64,000 nucleotides of DNA. It comes from Pseudomonas sp. NKUCC02_KPG. Its GTDB lineage: Bacteria; Pseudomonadota; Gammaproteobacteria; Pseudomonadales; Pseudomonadaceae. The notes beneath the pieces were generated by a model, which was not told the DNA's origin, made no database searches, and was given only the letters and a program-made list of their open reading frames with translations. Location: positions 1-64,000 of the forward strand of contig NZ_JAHKRC010000006.1 in assembly GCF_019345465.1 (NCBI RefSeq), in the 5' to 3' direction. The position numbers were made by a program, and so were the translations under genes. Positions 8,729-17,810 of this stretch are shown piece after piece. Position 1 is the first letter of the stretch. Each line of letters starts with the position of its first letter.

Positions 8729-10657
8729 ATGAACAAGGCCATTGGAACCGGTGTGTGTGGGTGGATGCTCGCAACAACACTGTGCGCCCTGGGGGGCGTG
8801 TGCTGGGCGGCCGAACCACAGGCTAAGGGCGAACAAAGGCTGGTGCGTGACGGTGTGACGGTCACCTTGAATGTACAGCCCTTGGCCAAAGACGACGTAC
8901 TGCGTGAAGGTGAGTTCGCCGATGTGCGTTTCCGGATCACCGACGCCACGTCTGGCCAGCCTCTGGCGGGTGTTGCACCGGGTGCCTGGCTCGACCCCCA
9001 GGCCGTTGCCGCCGACCTGGCCCAGGGGCGTGAGCACAGCTGCAAGTCGCGAGTCGGGGTGTTTCTCAAGTCGAGCATCGGCGCCCGGCCTCTGCTGGAT
9101 CTCAACAGCTATTTCCTGATGGTGATGAATCGTGATGCCAGTGTGTCGGTGGTCGACCCGCAAGTGTCTGTGGGGGGAATCACCAGTACGTTATCGCGCA
9201 TCGACCTGAAACAGCCGCCCATGGACTGGATCACGCCCAGAGACAATAAGCGGGTGTTTGTGTCCATGCCCAAAGCCGATGCAGTGGCGGTGATCGACAG
9301 CGAGCAATTCAAGCTGATCGACTCGGTTGCGGCGGGCAGTAACCCGGTGCGCGTGGCCCTGCAACCGGACGAGCGCCTGCTGTGGGTGGGCAACAACGCC
9401 AAGGCCCGCGAGCAATCCGGGGTCACGGTGATCGATGCGCAGAGCCTCAAGCCACTCAAGTATTTGGCAACTGGCGCCGGTCATCATGAGATCGCGTTCA
9501 GCAAGGACAGCCGGCATGCGTTTGTCAGCAACCGCGATGACGGCACGGTGAGCATCATCGACATCGCCAGCCTGACCCTGAGCAAGCAGCTCAAGACGGG
9601 CTCACACCCGCTGTCGATCGCCTTTTCGCCACTGTCCCAGGCCGTCTATGTAGCGGATGGCAAGGACGGTACGGTGACGGTGGTCGACACCCAAAGCCTG
9701 GCGGTGCGCCGGGTCATCAGGCTCAAGCAGGGCCTGGGGCCCATGGGTTTCAGCGCCGACGGACGCTTTGGCATTGTGCTCAATACCCTGGAAAACCAGG
9801 CGTCGGTCATCGATGCCAGCAACGATTCGCTGATCCATGACGTGGCGGTGTCCGCCGAACCCTATCAAGTGGTGTTCACCAAGGCCTATGCCTACATCCG
9901 GGGCCTGGCGTCGGCCAAGGTCACGATGATCAACCTCGCGTCGCTTGGGGAAGGGCGTACCCCGATCACCCAGGGCTTCGAAGCAGGCCCACAGGCGCCG
10001 CGCCTGGCCGGTGACTTGCCCCTGGCTTCAAGCCTGGCGGTGTCGCGGGACGACAATGCGGTGTTCGTGGTCAACCCGGTGGACAACACCACCTACTTCT
10101 ACGCCGAGGGCATGAATGCCCCGATGTCCGGCTACCCCAACCGCGGGCAAGTGGCGCGGGCCGCGCTGGTGATTGACCGCAGCCTGCGTGAAGTCTCGCC
10201 GGGGCTCTACAGTGCGCGGATCAAGCTGCCCCCCGCCGGACGTTTCGATGTGGCCTTCCTGCTCAACCAGCCGAACATCATCCACTGCTTCACGGCGGAT
10301 GTAGAACCGGCGACAGAGACGAGCCGGGTGGCGGGTGTGCCCAAGGTCGAGTTCATGCTCGACACCTCCACGACGCCACTTGGCAGCCCTTACGTGGTGC
10401 GTTTTCGCATTGTTCAGGGCAAGCAGAAAACCCGGCGCAGCGGGGTCGGGGATGTCCAGGTGCGCTACTTCCTCGCGCCGTCCTCACGGGCACAGGCGGT
10501 GGCGGCTCGGGAGGTGGGAGAGGGCGTCTACGAAGTCCCGCTGACCCTCGATCAGCCAGGTGCCTGGTACCTGCATGTGCGCGCAGCGTCCCTTGGCGCG
10601 GGCTTCGACGACAAGACTTTTGCCAGCGTGCGGGTACTTCCCGGCGCTGCTCATTGA
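8729..10657 (+). CDS. secreted YVTN-type beta-propeller protein of the mnxG operon
   Basis: 642 aa from the ATG at 8729 (GGGGAG ribosome site); the longer open frame from 8648 runs into the REP hairpin. A signal peptide ends about CWAAEP. Residues about 30-115 and about 540-640 look like beta-sandwich domains. The middle (about 130-470) holds YVTN/cytochrome d1-like propeller blades, such as KADAVAVIDSEQFKLIDSV, DGTVSIIDIASLTLSKQLKTG, and DGTVTVVDTQSLAVRRVI. No haem or copper ligand motif was seen. Such propellers are often periplasmic scaffolds or redox partners. Position directly after mnxG suggests a role in maturation, electron transfer or surface display of the oxidase, but the function is not known. 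Confidence 0.8.
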   Translation: MNKAIGTGVCGWMLATTLCALGGVCWAAEPQAKGEQRLVRDGVTVTLNVQPLAKDDVLREGEFADVRFRITDATSGQPLAGVAPGAWLDPQAVAADLAQGREHSCKSRVGVFLKSSIGARPLLDLNSYFLMVMNRDASVSVVDPQVSVGGITSTLSRIDLKQPPMDWITPRDNKRVFVSMPKADAVAVIDSEQFKLIDSVAAGSNPVRVALQPDERLLWVGNNAKAREQSGVTVIDAQSLKPLKYLATGAGHHEIAFSKDSRHAFVSNRDDGTVSIIDIASLTLSKQLKTGSHPLSIAFSPLSQAVYVADGKDGTVTVVDTQSLAVRRVIRLKQGLGPMGFSADGRFGIVLNTLENQASVIDASNDSLIHDVAVSAEPYQVVFTKAYAYIRGLASAKVTMINLASLGEGRTPITQGFEAGPQAPRLAGDLPLASSLAVSRDDNAVFVVNPVDNTTYFYAEGMNAPMSGYPNRGQVARAALVIDRSLREVSPGLYSARIKLPPAGRFDVAFLLNQPNIIHCFTADVEPATETSRVAGVPKVEFMLDTSTTPLGSPYVVRFRIVQGKQKTRRSGVGDVQVRYFLAPSSRAQAVAAREVGEGVYEVPLTLDQPGAWYLHVRAASLGAGFDDKTFASVRVLPGAAH

Positions 10658-10670
10658 AGAGGAAATCGAC

Positions 10671-11327
10671 ATGAACCGATTTGCCCATTGTGCTCTAGCG
10701 ACCCTCTGGCTGCTGGCCTGCGGTATCGGCCAGGCCCAGGCCCATTCGGCGGATGAACATGCCGGCCATGACATGACGGCGACCCCCGCCAGCACCCAGG
10801 GCGCCCCAGTCAGTTTTGCCGACGTCGCGCTGGTTGATCAGAACGGCAAGTCGGTCCATCTGGAGCCGGATCTGGTGGCCAACAAAATCGTGGTCATGAG
10901 TTTCATCTACACCAGCTGCACCACGGTTTGCCCGGTGGTGTCCTCCATCATGGGCAAGGTGCAGAAACAGCTGGGCGCGCGGGTGGGCAGCGAAGTGCAA
11001 CTGGTCTCCATCAGCATCGACCCGCAGCGTGACGACAGCGGCCGGTTGAATGAATACGCCCGTGCCTTTCAGAGCGGGCCGGGCTGGAGCTGGCTGACGG
11101 GTTCGACCCAGTCGGTCAATGACACGCTCAAGGGGTTGGGTACGTTCGGCGGCGACTTGAAAAATCATGCACCGCTGATTCTGGTGGGCGACGGCAATAG
11201 CCGGCACTGGACCCGTTTTTACGGTTTCACTGACCCGGCGGTGCTGATCCATGAAGTGGAAAAACTCAGGGGTCAGCGCGGTGCCCATGCCAAACACACC
11301 GCCGTTGCAATGGAGCAGCAGCCATGA
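10671..11327 (+). CDS. SCO1/SenC-type copper chaperone
   Basis: 218 aa. SCO1/SenC proteins are periplasmic thioredoxin-fold proteins that deliver copper or reduce cuproenzyme cysteines. A signal peptide ends about AQA, followed by a His-rich start (HSADEHAGHDM). The CxxxC copper/redox motif is CTTVC in SFIYTSCTTVCPVVSSIM, and a downstream His lies in KNHAPLILVGDG. ATG at 10671 with an AGAGGA site; the ORF is open upstream into the preceding gene. The stop overlaps the next SCO1-like gene by ATGA. Two tandem SCO proteins after mnxG suggest copper loading of the oxidase. Confidence 0.87.
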   Translation: MNRFAHCALATLWLLACGIGQAQAHSADEHAGHDMTATPASTQGAPVSFADVALVDQNGKSVHLEPDLVANKIVVMSFIYTSCTTVCPVVSSIMGKVQKQLGARVGSEVQLVSISIDPQRDDSGRLNEYARAFQSGPGWSWLTGSTQSVNDTLKGLGTFGGDLKNHAPLILVGDGNSRHWTRFYGFTDPAVLIHEVEKLRGQRGAHAKHTAVAMEQQP

Positions 11328-11959
11328 AAATCCTCGACCGCATGGCCTTGAGTGTGTGCTTTTGCCTGTTCACCAGCGTGACGCTCGCCCACGAAGGGCA
11401 CTCGCAATCGGCCTCTGAAGCACCAGCGGCGGTCGCCGCTGTAGCCCCTCCGACCACGGGCACCCGTGATGCCAAAACCTGGTTTACCGACACCCCCTTG
11501 CTGGACCAGAACGGTCAGACCCTGCGCTTCTACAGCGACGCCCTGGAAAACCGTGTGGTGTTGCTGAACGTGATATTCACCAGTTGCAACGATGCCTGTC
11601 CGTTGATTACCCGCAAGCTCAAGGAGGTGCGTGAGGTGTTGGGGGACAAGGCCGATGGCATTACTTTCATTTCCCTTACCAGTGATCCGCTGCGTGACAC
11701 ACCGGCGGTGCTCAAGGCTTACACCTTGAAACAAGGGGTCGACGATCCCCACTGGCTTTTTTTGACCGGCAACAAGGCGCAGATGGAGCTGGTACTGGGG
11801 CGCATTGGCCAGATCGTGCCAACCCCCGAGCAACACTCCACGCAACTGATTGTCGGTGATGTGGCCAACAAACGCTGGAGCAAGATCCGCCCCGATGCCC
11901 CGGCGGCGGCCATTGCCCAGCGCTTGCAGCTGCTGACAATGCCTGTAGCCGGGCGTTGA
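11324..11959 (+). CDS. second SCO1/SenC-type protein
   Basis: 211 aa, diverged from its upstream neighbour. A signal peptide ends about TLA and is followed by HEGHSQ, a possible metal-binding N-terminus. CxxxC is CNDAC in NVIFTSCNDACPLITRKL, and the thioredoxin fold is supported by FISLTSDPLRDTPAVLKAY. It starts within the stop of the preceding gene (ATGA), so the pair is coupled. It resembles the SCO domain of the fusion at 35002-36018 (DTPxVLKAY block) more than its partner does, which suggests distinct jobs such as copper delivery versus thiol reduction. Confidence 0.85.
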   Translation: MKILDRMALSVCFCLFTSVTLAHEGHSQSASEAPAAVAAVAPPTTGTRDAKTWFTDTPLLDQNGQTLRFYSDALENRVVLLNVIFTSCNDACPLITRKLKEVREVLGDKADGITFISLTSDPLRDTPAVLKAYTLKQGVDDPHWLFLTGNKAQMELVLGRIGQIVPTPEQHSTQLIVGDVANKRWSKIRPDAPAAAIAQRLQLLTMPVAGR

Positions 11960-11968
11960 GCGTGTCCG

Positions 11969-13519
11969 ATGAAAACCTCATTCGCCCTTGCGATGTTGCT
12001 GCTCACAGGCGCAATTGCCTGTGCCCAGGCATTGCCTCTGACCCCCACTGAAAGTGCCGGCAAGCGCCTGTACCGTGAAGGGGTGTCGGCGAGTGGTGAA
12101 CCGATCATGGCCAGGGTCGGCGCCGCCGGTATGTTGTTGCCCGCCACCAGCTTGCCGTGCGCCAACTGTCACGGCACCGACGGGCTCGGGCGCCCGGAGG
12201 GGGGTGTACGACCGCCAGACCTGAGCTGGTCGCGCCTGAGCAGCATTCATGGCCAGCAGCAGATCAATGGCCGCAGCTACCCGGCGTACTCGGACGGTGC
12301 GCTGGCCCGGGCCATTCAGGAAGGCCGTGACCCCGGCGGCAATCGGCTCGACCCGGCCATGCCGCAGTTCGTCCTGTCGATCAACGACCAGCGCAATCTC
12401 ACGGCTTATCTCAAGCGCGTGGCGGACGATCGTGATCCCGGCCTCGAGGGCGACAGCATCACCCTGGGTACGTTGCTGCCCTCCGAAGGACCGCTGGCCG
12501 AAGAGGCCGCCACCATCGCCGGGGTGCTCAATGGCTCAGTGAAGCGAATCAACCAGGCGGGGGGCATTCATGGTCGCCAGTTGCGCCTGACCATCCTCGA
12601 TCCCGGGCCGGATCGCGCCAGTGCCGGGCAGGCGCTGGACCGGCTGATTGATCAGGAGCAGATCTTCGCGTTGATCGCGCCCCTGGCCCCGGCACTCGAC
12701 ACCGAGCTTGCACGCCATCTGGAGCAGGCCGGCGTTCCACTGATAGGGGCGTTGTCGCTGCTCGGTACGAGCCAGTCCAGCAGGCTGATTTTCGAGCCCT
12801 TGCCGGGGTTGCGCGAGCAGTTGATTGCCTTGGCCGACTTCGCCAGCCAGGAGCTTGTGGCGTTGCAGGGGCCAACGTGGGTCCTTTACTCCGGTGCGCC
12901 CGGACAGCAGAAGGCCGCGGACGAGCTTGGCCTCTATTTACAGACTCACGCCTGGCAGGACGTTCATGTGCAGGCCTACGACCCTGCGCAAGAGCCGTTT
13001 CCCTCGGGGTGCCGTTCGGTTTTCTACCTGGGCAGCGGTGGCGGTTTCAGCAGCCTCGCCAACCGTTTTCAGGAGGCAGAGCAGGCGCCTTATCTGTTTG
13101 CCACGGCGCAGCAGGTGGCGGGGGACCTGTTCCAGGTACCCGTCGAGTTTTCCCGTCGGGTGTTTATTGCCTACCCCTTCATACCCAGTGACTGGACCCC
13201 GGCCGGACGCCTGGCGCTGACGCAGGTGCGCGATTCCGAGGCCCTGGGTGGGCAGCATGCCTTTGTGCAAGTAGGCGCCTTCAGCTCGATGCTGTTGTTC
13301 GCCGAGGGCATGAAGCAGGCCGGAAGGGATGCCAGTCGCGAAAAGCTGGTCAGTGCCCTGGAAGGGCTGCATGACTTTGCCACCGGGCTGACGCCGCAGA
13401 TCAGCTTCGGCCCCGGCCGCCGCCTGGGCCTCAATGGTGCCCATGTGGTCGCACTGGAACTGCCGGACCAGCGTTTTTACCTGGTAGCTCCCTATAAACC
13501 CGTTGCTGCGATGCCCTGA
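11969..13519 (+). CDS. cytochrome c fused to a type I periplasmic binding domain
   Basis: 516 aa. A signal peptide (about 1-21) is followed by a class I cytochrome c domain (about 25-150) with CANCHG haem attachment and a likely Met ligand in DPAMPQFV. From about residue 155 it becomes a LivJ/ABC-type substrate-binding fold: TLGTLLPSEGPLAEEAATIAG, VKRINQAGGIHGRQLRL, FALIAPLAPALD, and a C-terminal block ending DQRFYLVAPYKPV. The combination resembles cytochrome-linked binding proteins found beside periplasmic oxidation systems. It lies 9 nt after the second SCO gene and is probably cotranscribed with mnxG. It could receive electrons from the oxidase or sense a ligand; neither is shown by the sequence. 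Confidence 0.8.
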   Translation: MKTSFALAMLLLTGAIACAQALPLTPTESAGKRLYREGVSASGEPIMARVGAAGMLLPATSLPCANCHGTDGLGRPEGGVRPPDLSWSRLSSIHGQQQINGRSYPAYSDGALARAIQEGRDPGGNRLDPAMPQFVLSINDQRNLTAYLKRVADDRDPGLEGDSITLGTLLPSEGPLAEEAATIAGVLNGSVKRINQAGGIHGRQLRLTILDPGPDRASAGQALDRLIDQEQIFALIAPLAPALDTELARHLEQAGVPLIGALSLLGTSQSSRLIFEPLPGLREQLIALADFASQELVALQGPTWVLYSGAPGQQKAADELGLYLQTHAWQDVHVQAYDPAQEPFPSGCRSVFYLGSGGGFSSLANRFQEAEQAPYLFATAQQVAGDLFQVPVEFSRRVFIAYPFIPSDWTPAGRLALTQVRDSEALGGQHAFVQVGAFSSMLLFAEGMKQAGRDASREKLVSALEGLHDFATGLTPQISFGPGRRLGLNGAHVVALELPDQRFYLVAPYKPVAAMP

Positions 13520-13532
13520 CCGGAGACCCCTT

Positions 13533-14486
13533 ATGAAACTCAATAATTGGTTGATCCTGCTGACCCTCTGGGGCCCCGCGGCGCTGTGCAGCAACGAGCC
13601 CGTCGTGGCACGGGTCAATGGCGAGGAAATTCCCGCATTTCGCCTCGAGCGTTATTTCGCCGAGTACCTGGAAGACCAGGGGCGGGCTGTGGGCAATATT
13701 CGCAACCCCAAGGCGTATCAGCAATTACGGCGAAAAGCACTGGACGCCCTGATTGACAAGGAATTGCTTTGGCAGGAGGCCGTCAAGCGCGACGTTGTGA
13801 TCAGTGATGCGGTGGTGAACGACCAGGTCGAGAAGACGCGCACTGCGGTGGGTGGATCCGAAGTGTTTGCGCGCAGGCTCAACGACGCGGGTTTCGACGA
13901 GGCCAGTTATACCGAGTACACCCGCCGCGAACTGGCGGCCCAGAAGGTGTTTGCCGAACTGACAACCGTCGGTGCGCCGGATGAGCAGCAGGTCCGCGCT
14001 TTTTATGAGGAACACCGCAGCGAGATGAATCGGCCGGAGCAAGTCCATGCCCGGCATATCCTGATCAAGGTGGCTCAGGGTGCTAGCGCCGCCACAATCG
14101 AGGCTGCGCGTCTACGCTTGGTAGAGGTACGTCGGGAAATTACTCAGGGCGCTGACTTTGCAAACGTTGCCAAAAGCCGTTCCGAAGGTTCGTCCGCCAG
14201 CGAAGGCGGTGATCTTGGCTATTTTCCCAAGGGGCGCATGCTGCCCGAGTTCGACGCGGTGGCCTTTGCCATGGCCGTTGGCGACATCAGCCAACCGGTA
14301 CGCACGGCGGTGGGCTGGCATCTTATTTATTTGCAGAACCACTTGGATGCAGTTGATGTCACAGAGGAACAGGGATTTGCAATGGTTCGCACTTACCTCG
14401 CCCAACAGCAACAGTCGCAAGCGCGCCTTCAGGTCCTGGAGCAGCTACGGTCGCGCAACCGCATTGAGCGCACTGACAATTACTGA
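13533..14486 (+). CDS. periplasmic parvulin-type peptidyl-prolyl isomerase
   Basis: 317 aa from the ATG at 13533 (GGAG site). A signal peptide ends near ALCSN. The N-terminal SurA-like helical part (about 25-160) is followed by a PpiC rotamase domain (about 165-270) with HARHILIK, EGSSASEGGDLGYFPKGRMLPEFD, and VRTAVGWHLIYL. Such enzymes fold exported proteins; last in the mnxG operon, it is a plausible chaperone for the very large oxidase. A dyad and a sigma-54 promoter for the next unit follow it. Confidence 0.87.
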   Translation: MKLNNWLILLTLWGPAALCSNEPVVARVNGEEIPAFRLERYFAEYLEDQGRAVGNIRNPKAYQQLRRKALDALIDKELLWQEAVKRDVVISDAVVNDQVEKTRTAVGGSEVFARRLNDAGFDEASYTEYTRRELAAQKVFAELTTVGAPDEQQVRAFYEEHRSEMNRPEQVHARHILIKVAQGASAATIEAARLRLVEVRREITQGADFANVAKSRSEGSSASEGGDLGYFPKGRMLPEFDAVAFAMAVGDISQPVRTAVGWHLIYLQNHLDAVDVTEEQGFAMVRTYLAQQQQSQARLQVLEQLRSRNRIERTDNY

Positions 14487-14516
14487 AGCTGGCCCCAAAA
14501 GTGGGGAAAAGCTTCA
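14485..14516. promoter_or_regulatory. extended CCCC-N6-GGGG dyad after ppiC gene
   Basis: CCCC at 14493-14496 and GGGG at 14503-14506 flank 6 nt, and the symmetry extends outward through GAAGCT and AGCTTC. It could be an activator site for the promoter at 14621 (about 150 nt downstream) or a hairpin closing the mnxG operon; no T-run follows. Its centre is 42 nt, four helical turns, from the next dyad. Confidence 0.4.
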
Positions 14517-14534
14517 AGCCACACCCGTACACGT

Positions 14535-14548
14535 CCCCGCCTTTGGGG
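14535..14548. promoter_or_regulatory. second CCCC-N6-GGGG dyad upstream of the Gsp/Csg unit
   Basis: CCCC-GCCTTT-GGGG, centred 42 nt from the previous dyad, so both lie on the same face of the helix, as paired NtrC-type sites usually do. The sigma-54 element at 14621 lies about 75 nt further on. Confidence 0.4.
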
Positions 14549-14620
14549 GATGGAGTAACAGGGATAATTTTTTATGATGAGTATCAAGCAGTTACAGCGG
14601 CTCTAAGGCCTGCCGCTGCT

Positions 14621-14636
14621 TGGCATGAAGTGTGCT
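14621..14636 (+). promoter_or_regulatory. candidate sigma-54 promoter of the Gsp/Csg unit
   Basis: TGGCATGAAGTGTGCT has the invariant GG and GC at correct spacing, with a good -24 half and an imperfect -12 half. Transcription would begin near 14648, leaving a leader of about 59 nt before the first gene of a long tight operon that reaches csgG. Confidence 0.6.
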
Positions 14637-14706
14637 CAAGCCTAAGTAAGGTGAGCACTCCGTCAGGCTTGATATTCGGACCTGCTGTTACGAGGAGTCC
14701 ACCTTG

Positions 14707-15234
14707 GTGAACAAAATACTGGTTGTTGATGACGAACAGCTGCTTGCGCAAAACCTGCAGGATTATCTGCAGGCGCAGGGGCTGGAAGTCCAGATAGCGC
14801 ACGAAGGTGCCAGGGCCATTGGTGTAGCCGAGGGTTTTGCACCCGATGTGGTGGTGTTCGATTACCGCTTGCCCGATATGGAAGGTTTTGAAGTTCTCGA
14901 TACCGTTCGCCAGAACAGGACATGCCACTTTGTACTGATTACCGGGCACCCCACCACTGAAGTGTGTGATCGGGCCCGCCAGCGTGGGGTCAGTCATATC
15001 CTGTTCAAACCGTTTCCATTGGCAGAACTGGCACGGGCAATTTTTGACCTTTTAGAGGTGAAGGACCAACCGGGCATCAGCCACCCACGCGCTGAAGGAT
15101 TCGTCGAACGACGCAAGAACAGGAATCAAAGTTTCCCGCTGCAGCTGTACGACGGCAGTTGGGTGCTGGAGGATCGCCGACGAACACCGGCCTCCCTTGC
15201 CCAAGACGACGAACGCTTGCTCACCGGGAAGTAG
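14707..15234 (+). CDS. single receiver-domain protein heading the Gsp/Csg unit
   Basis: 175 aa from GTG at 14707; a TTG at 14704 is equally spaced behind GAGGAG. Residues 1-120 form a CheY-like receiver with acidic pair D8/D9 (LVVDDEQ), phospho-acceptor D52 (VVFDYRLPDMEG), and the Lys of ILFKPFP. The remaining 55 residues are basic and polar with no recognisable output domain. It may be a phosphorylation-controlled regulator of the adjacent ATPase or a phosphate sink for MnxS1/MnxS2; its receiver resembles that of MnxR in several blocks. Confidence 0.82.
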   Translation: MNKILVVDDEQLLAQNLQDYLQAQGLEVQIAHEGARAIGVAEGFAPDVVVFDYRLPDMEGFEVLDTVRQNRTCHFVLITGHPTTEVCDRARQRGVSHILFKPFPLAELARAIFDLLEVKDQPGISHPRAEGFVERRKNRNQSFPLQLYDGSWVLEDRRRTPASLAQDDERLLTGK

Positions 15235-15318
15235 TGGCGCGACAAGCCGTTCCGGCCCAGGCCGCAATTGCTCGCCGCGTCGACAGGGCGTCAAGCCCCC
15301 GGCGTTGGAGAGCAAGCC

Positions 15319-17025
15319 ATGGACCGTCTATCCCTTGCCGTGGAACCGGCACTGCTGGACTGCGTACCGCCTCCCTTCTCCAGTGAACAACTGGCCCAGG
15401 CCCGCGCCCTTGCCGTCACTTCAGGCGAACGGGTGCTCGAAGCCCTGGGGGTACTCTGTGAACTGGCCCCCATGCCTTTCATCGAATGCCTCGGCCGCAC
15501 GTTGCACTACCCCGTTCTGGATACCGACACCCTGTTCAAGGCCACCCCGATTTTCGATCGGGTCACGCTGGCCCAGTGCCTGAAACGCGAATTCATGCTG
15601 CTGCGCCATGACGAAACGGTCATTGGCGTGTTTGCCGATCCCTTTGATACTGCGCGCCTGGCCTGGATCGATGATTGCCTCCACGGCGCGCCGCTGTACC
15701 TGGTGCATGCCGATGACCTCAAGGCCTACCTGGCCCGTCATGAAGAAAGCTTTCATGCCGTGGAATCGCTCAACGCCCAGGCCGATGCCCATGTCGAAAG
15801 CGACAACCTGCAAAGCCTGTCCCTGACCAGCATCAGTGAAGATGCCAGCGTGGTGGTCAAGCTGGTCAACTCGACCCTGTATGACGCGCTGAAAATGCAC
15901 GCCAGCGATATCCACCTGGGCACTACCGGGGCCGGCCTGGTCATCAAGTACCGGATCGACGGGGTGCTGAACAACATCAGCAAGATTCAGGGCAGCGAGT
16001 TCGCCGAACAGGTGATCTCCCGGGTCAAGGTCATGGCCGAACTGGATATCGGCGAAAAGCGTGTGCCTCAGGATGGTCGCTTCAAGATTGGCATCAGTGG
16101 CCGCCAGATCGACTTTCGGGTGTCCATCATGCCGAGCATTTTCGGCGAGGACGCGGTGCTGCGGGTGCTGGACAAGCAGGACCTGGCCGACAAGGTCAGC
16201 GGCGTACAGTTGCAGGCCCTGGGCTTCGCCGATGAAACCCTGCGCCAGCTGCGGCGGCTGGCCGCCGAACCCTACGGCATGGTGCTGGTCACCGGTCCCA
16301 CCGGCAGCGGCAAGACCACCACCCTCTACGCCATGATCACCGAGATCAACCACGGCGTGGACAAGATCATCACCATTGAAGACCCGGTGGAATACCAGCT
16401 GCCGGGCGTCCTGCAGATTCCGGTCAACGAGAAAAAAGGCCTGACCTTCGCCCGGGGCCTGCGCTCGATTTTGCGCCATGACCCGGACAAGATCATGGTC
16501 GGTGAAATCCGTGACCCCGATACCGCGCAGATCGCCGTGCAGTCAGCCCTCACCGGGCACCTGGTGTTCACCACCATCCACGCCAACAACGTGTTCGACG
16601 TGATTGGCCGATTCACCCAAATGGAAATCGATCCCTACAGCCTGGTCTCGGCCCTTAACGCGGTGCTCGCCCAGCGGCTGATCCGCCTGGTCTGTGCCAC
16701 GTGCAGCACGCCGTATCAGCCCAGTGCCGATGAGCTGCAACTGTCCGGCCTCGATCCACAGCAGGTGGCTGCCTACAACTTTGTCCACGGCAAGGGGTGC
16801 GGCCATTGCCGGGGCACCGGTTATCGCGGGCGCACGGCCATTGCCGAGTTGCTGCACCTGGACGATGAACTGCGCCAGATGATCGTCGAGCGTCAGCCTG
16901 TTGCAAAAATCAAGGCCGTGGCCTGTAGCCGTGGCTTGCGCCTGCTGCGCGAGTCTGCCCTGGAACTGGTGATGGAAGGGCGGACCACGCTCGAGGAGAT
17001 CAATCGTGTCACTTTTATCTCGTGA
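15319..17025 (+). CDS. GspE/PilB-type secretion ATPase
   Basis: 568 aa from the ATG at 15319 (GGAG site). Cytoplasmic hexameric ATPase that powers pseudopilus growth. An N-terminal GspE-N domain (about 25-150) is followed by the catalytic domain: Asp box ASDIHLG, Walker A GPTGSGKTTT (about 326-335), Walker B IMVGEIRD, His box TGHLVFTTIHANN, and a zinc tetracysteine (C459, C462, C494, C497; CATC...CGHC). The last 20 nt overlap the next gene. Its GspF partner is at the left end of the window on the other strand. Confidence 0.92.
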   Translation: MDRLSLAVEPALLDCVPPPFSSEQLAQARALAVTSGERVLEALGVLCELAPMPFIECLGRTLHYPVLDTDTLFKATPIFDRVTLAQCLKREFMLLRHDETVIGVFADPFDTARLAWIDDCLHGAPLYLVHADDLKAYLARHEESFHAVESLNAQADAHVESDNLQSLSLTSISEDASVVVKLVNSTLYDALKMHASDIHLGTTGAGLVIKYRIDGVLNNISKIQGSEFAEQVISRVKVMAELDIGEKRVPQDGRFKIGISGRQIDFRVSIMPSIFGEDAVLRVLDKQDLADKVSGVQLQALGFADETLRQLRRLAAEPYGMVLVTGPTGSGKTTTLYAMITEINHGVDKIITIEDPVEYQLPGVLQIPVNEKKGLTFARGLRSILRHDPDKIMVGEIRDPDTAQIAVQSALTGHLVFTTIHANNVFDVIGRFTQMEIDPYSLVSALNAVLAQRLIRLVCATCSTPYQPSADELQLSGLDPQQVAAYNFVHGKGCGHCRGTGYRGRTAIAELLHLDDELRQMIVERQPVAKIKAVACSRGLRLLRESALELVMEGRTTLEEINRVTFIS

Positions 17026-17809
17026 TCAGTATGTGGCCGTGGTCGGCGCCAGTGGTGTCGGTCTTGGCCAGTGCCTCGGCGGCGAAACCCGGTGGCTGAG
17101 CAGCGTCGGCTTTATCGACGAGGGTTTTCATGCCTGGGCGGTAGCCCTGGAAACCCTCGACCGTCTGCTGGGCGAACATGCAGCGAGCGGGGCTCAATTG
17201 CGGGTGGTGATTTCCGGGCACTTCAGCCGCTTTTGCCTGGTGCCCTGGAGCGAGCAGATCAGCCGTCCCGATGAACTGCTGGGGTTCGCCAAACTGTGTT
17301 TCGAGGACCTCTACGGCGCCCAAAGCCAAGCCTGGAGCCTGGTGCTGTCAGCCGAACCGGCAGGCTACGACCGGATTGCGGCCGCCTTGCCTCAAGCACT
17401 GCTGGAGCGTTTGCGCAGCCTGGTCGCCGGGCGTGGCCTGCGCCTGAGTTCGGTCCAGCCGTACTTGATGGCCGCGTTCAATCACTTCGATAAACGCCTG
17501 GGTACGGATGATTTCCTTTTTGTCGTGGCCGAACCGGTGCGCAGCGTGTTGCTCCTGGCGCGAGAAGGGCGATGGGTGTCGGTGCGTTCGGTGGGCAGCA
17601 GCGACAGCGATGCCGCACTGAGTGCGTTGATCAGCCGTGAAATCCAGCTGCAAGCCTCCAGCAATGAGCGACCACTGAACGTTTACCTGCATGCGCCAGC
17701 ACGCCTGGATTCTGCGCCCGAGGTGCCGGGTGTGCTGCTCTGTACCCTGGATGAGGACCGTACGGGCGTGCGTGACAGCCTGTATGCCATGTCCCGGGCG
17801 GTGGCCTGA
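17006..17809 (+). CDS. PilM/MshI-like assembly protein
   Basis: 267 aa, GTG start at 17006 behind GAGGAG, overlapping the ATPase gene by 20 nt. There is no signal peptide. The order ATPase-this-PilN-PilO-PilP-secretin and the pattern of alternating beta blocks suggest the cytoplasmic actin-like PilM/MshI role, in which it holds the N-terminus of PilN. Sequence similarity is not strong by eye, so the name rests mainly on order and fold-like features. Confidence 0.6.
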   Translation: MSLLSRDQYVAVVGASGVGLGQCLGGETRWLSSVGFIDEGFHAWAVALETLDRLLGEHAASGAQLRVVISGHFSRFCLVPWSEQISRPDELLGFAKLCFEDLYGAQSQAWSLVLSAEPAGYDRIAAALPQALLERLRSLVAGRGLRLSSVQPYLMAAFNHFDKRLGTDDFLFVVAEPVRSVLLLAREGRWVSVRSVGSSDSDAALSALISREIQLQASSNERPLNVYLHAPARLDSAPEVPGVLLCTLDEDRTGVRDSLYAMSRAVA

Positions 17810-17810
17810 C

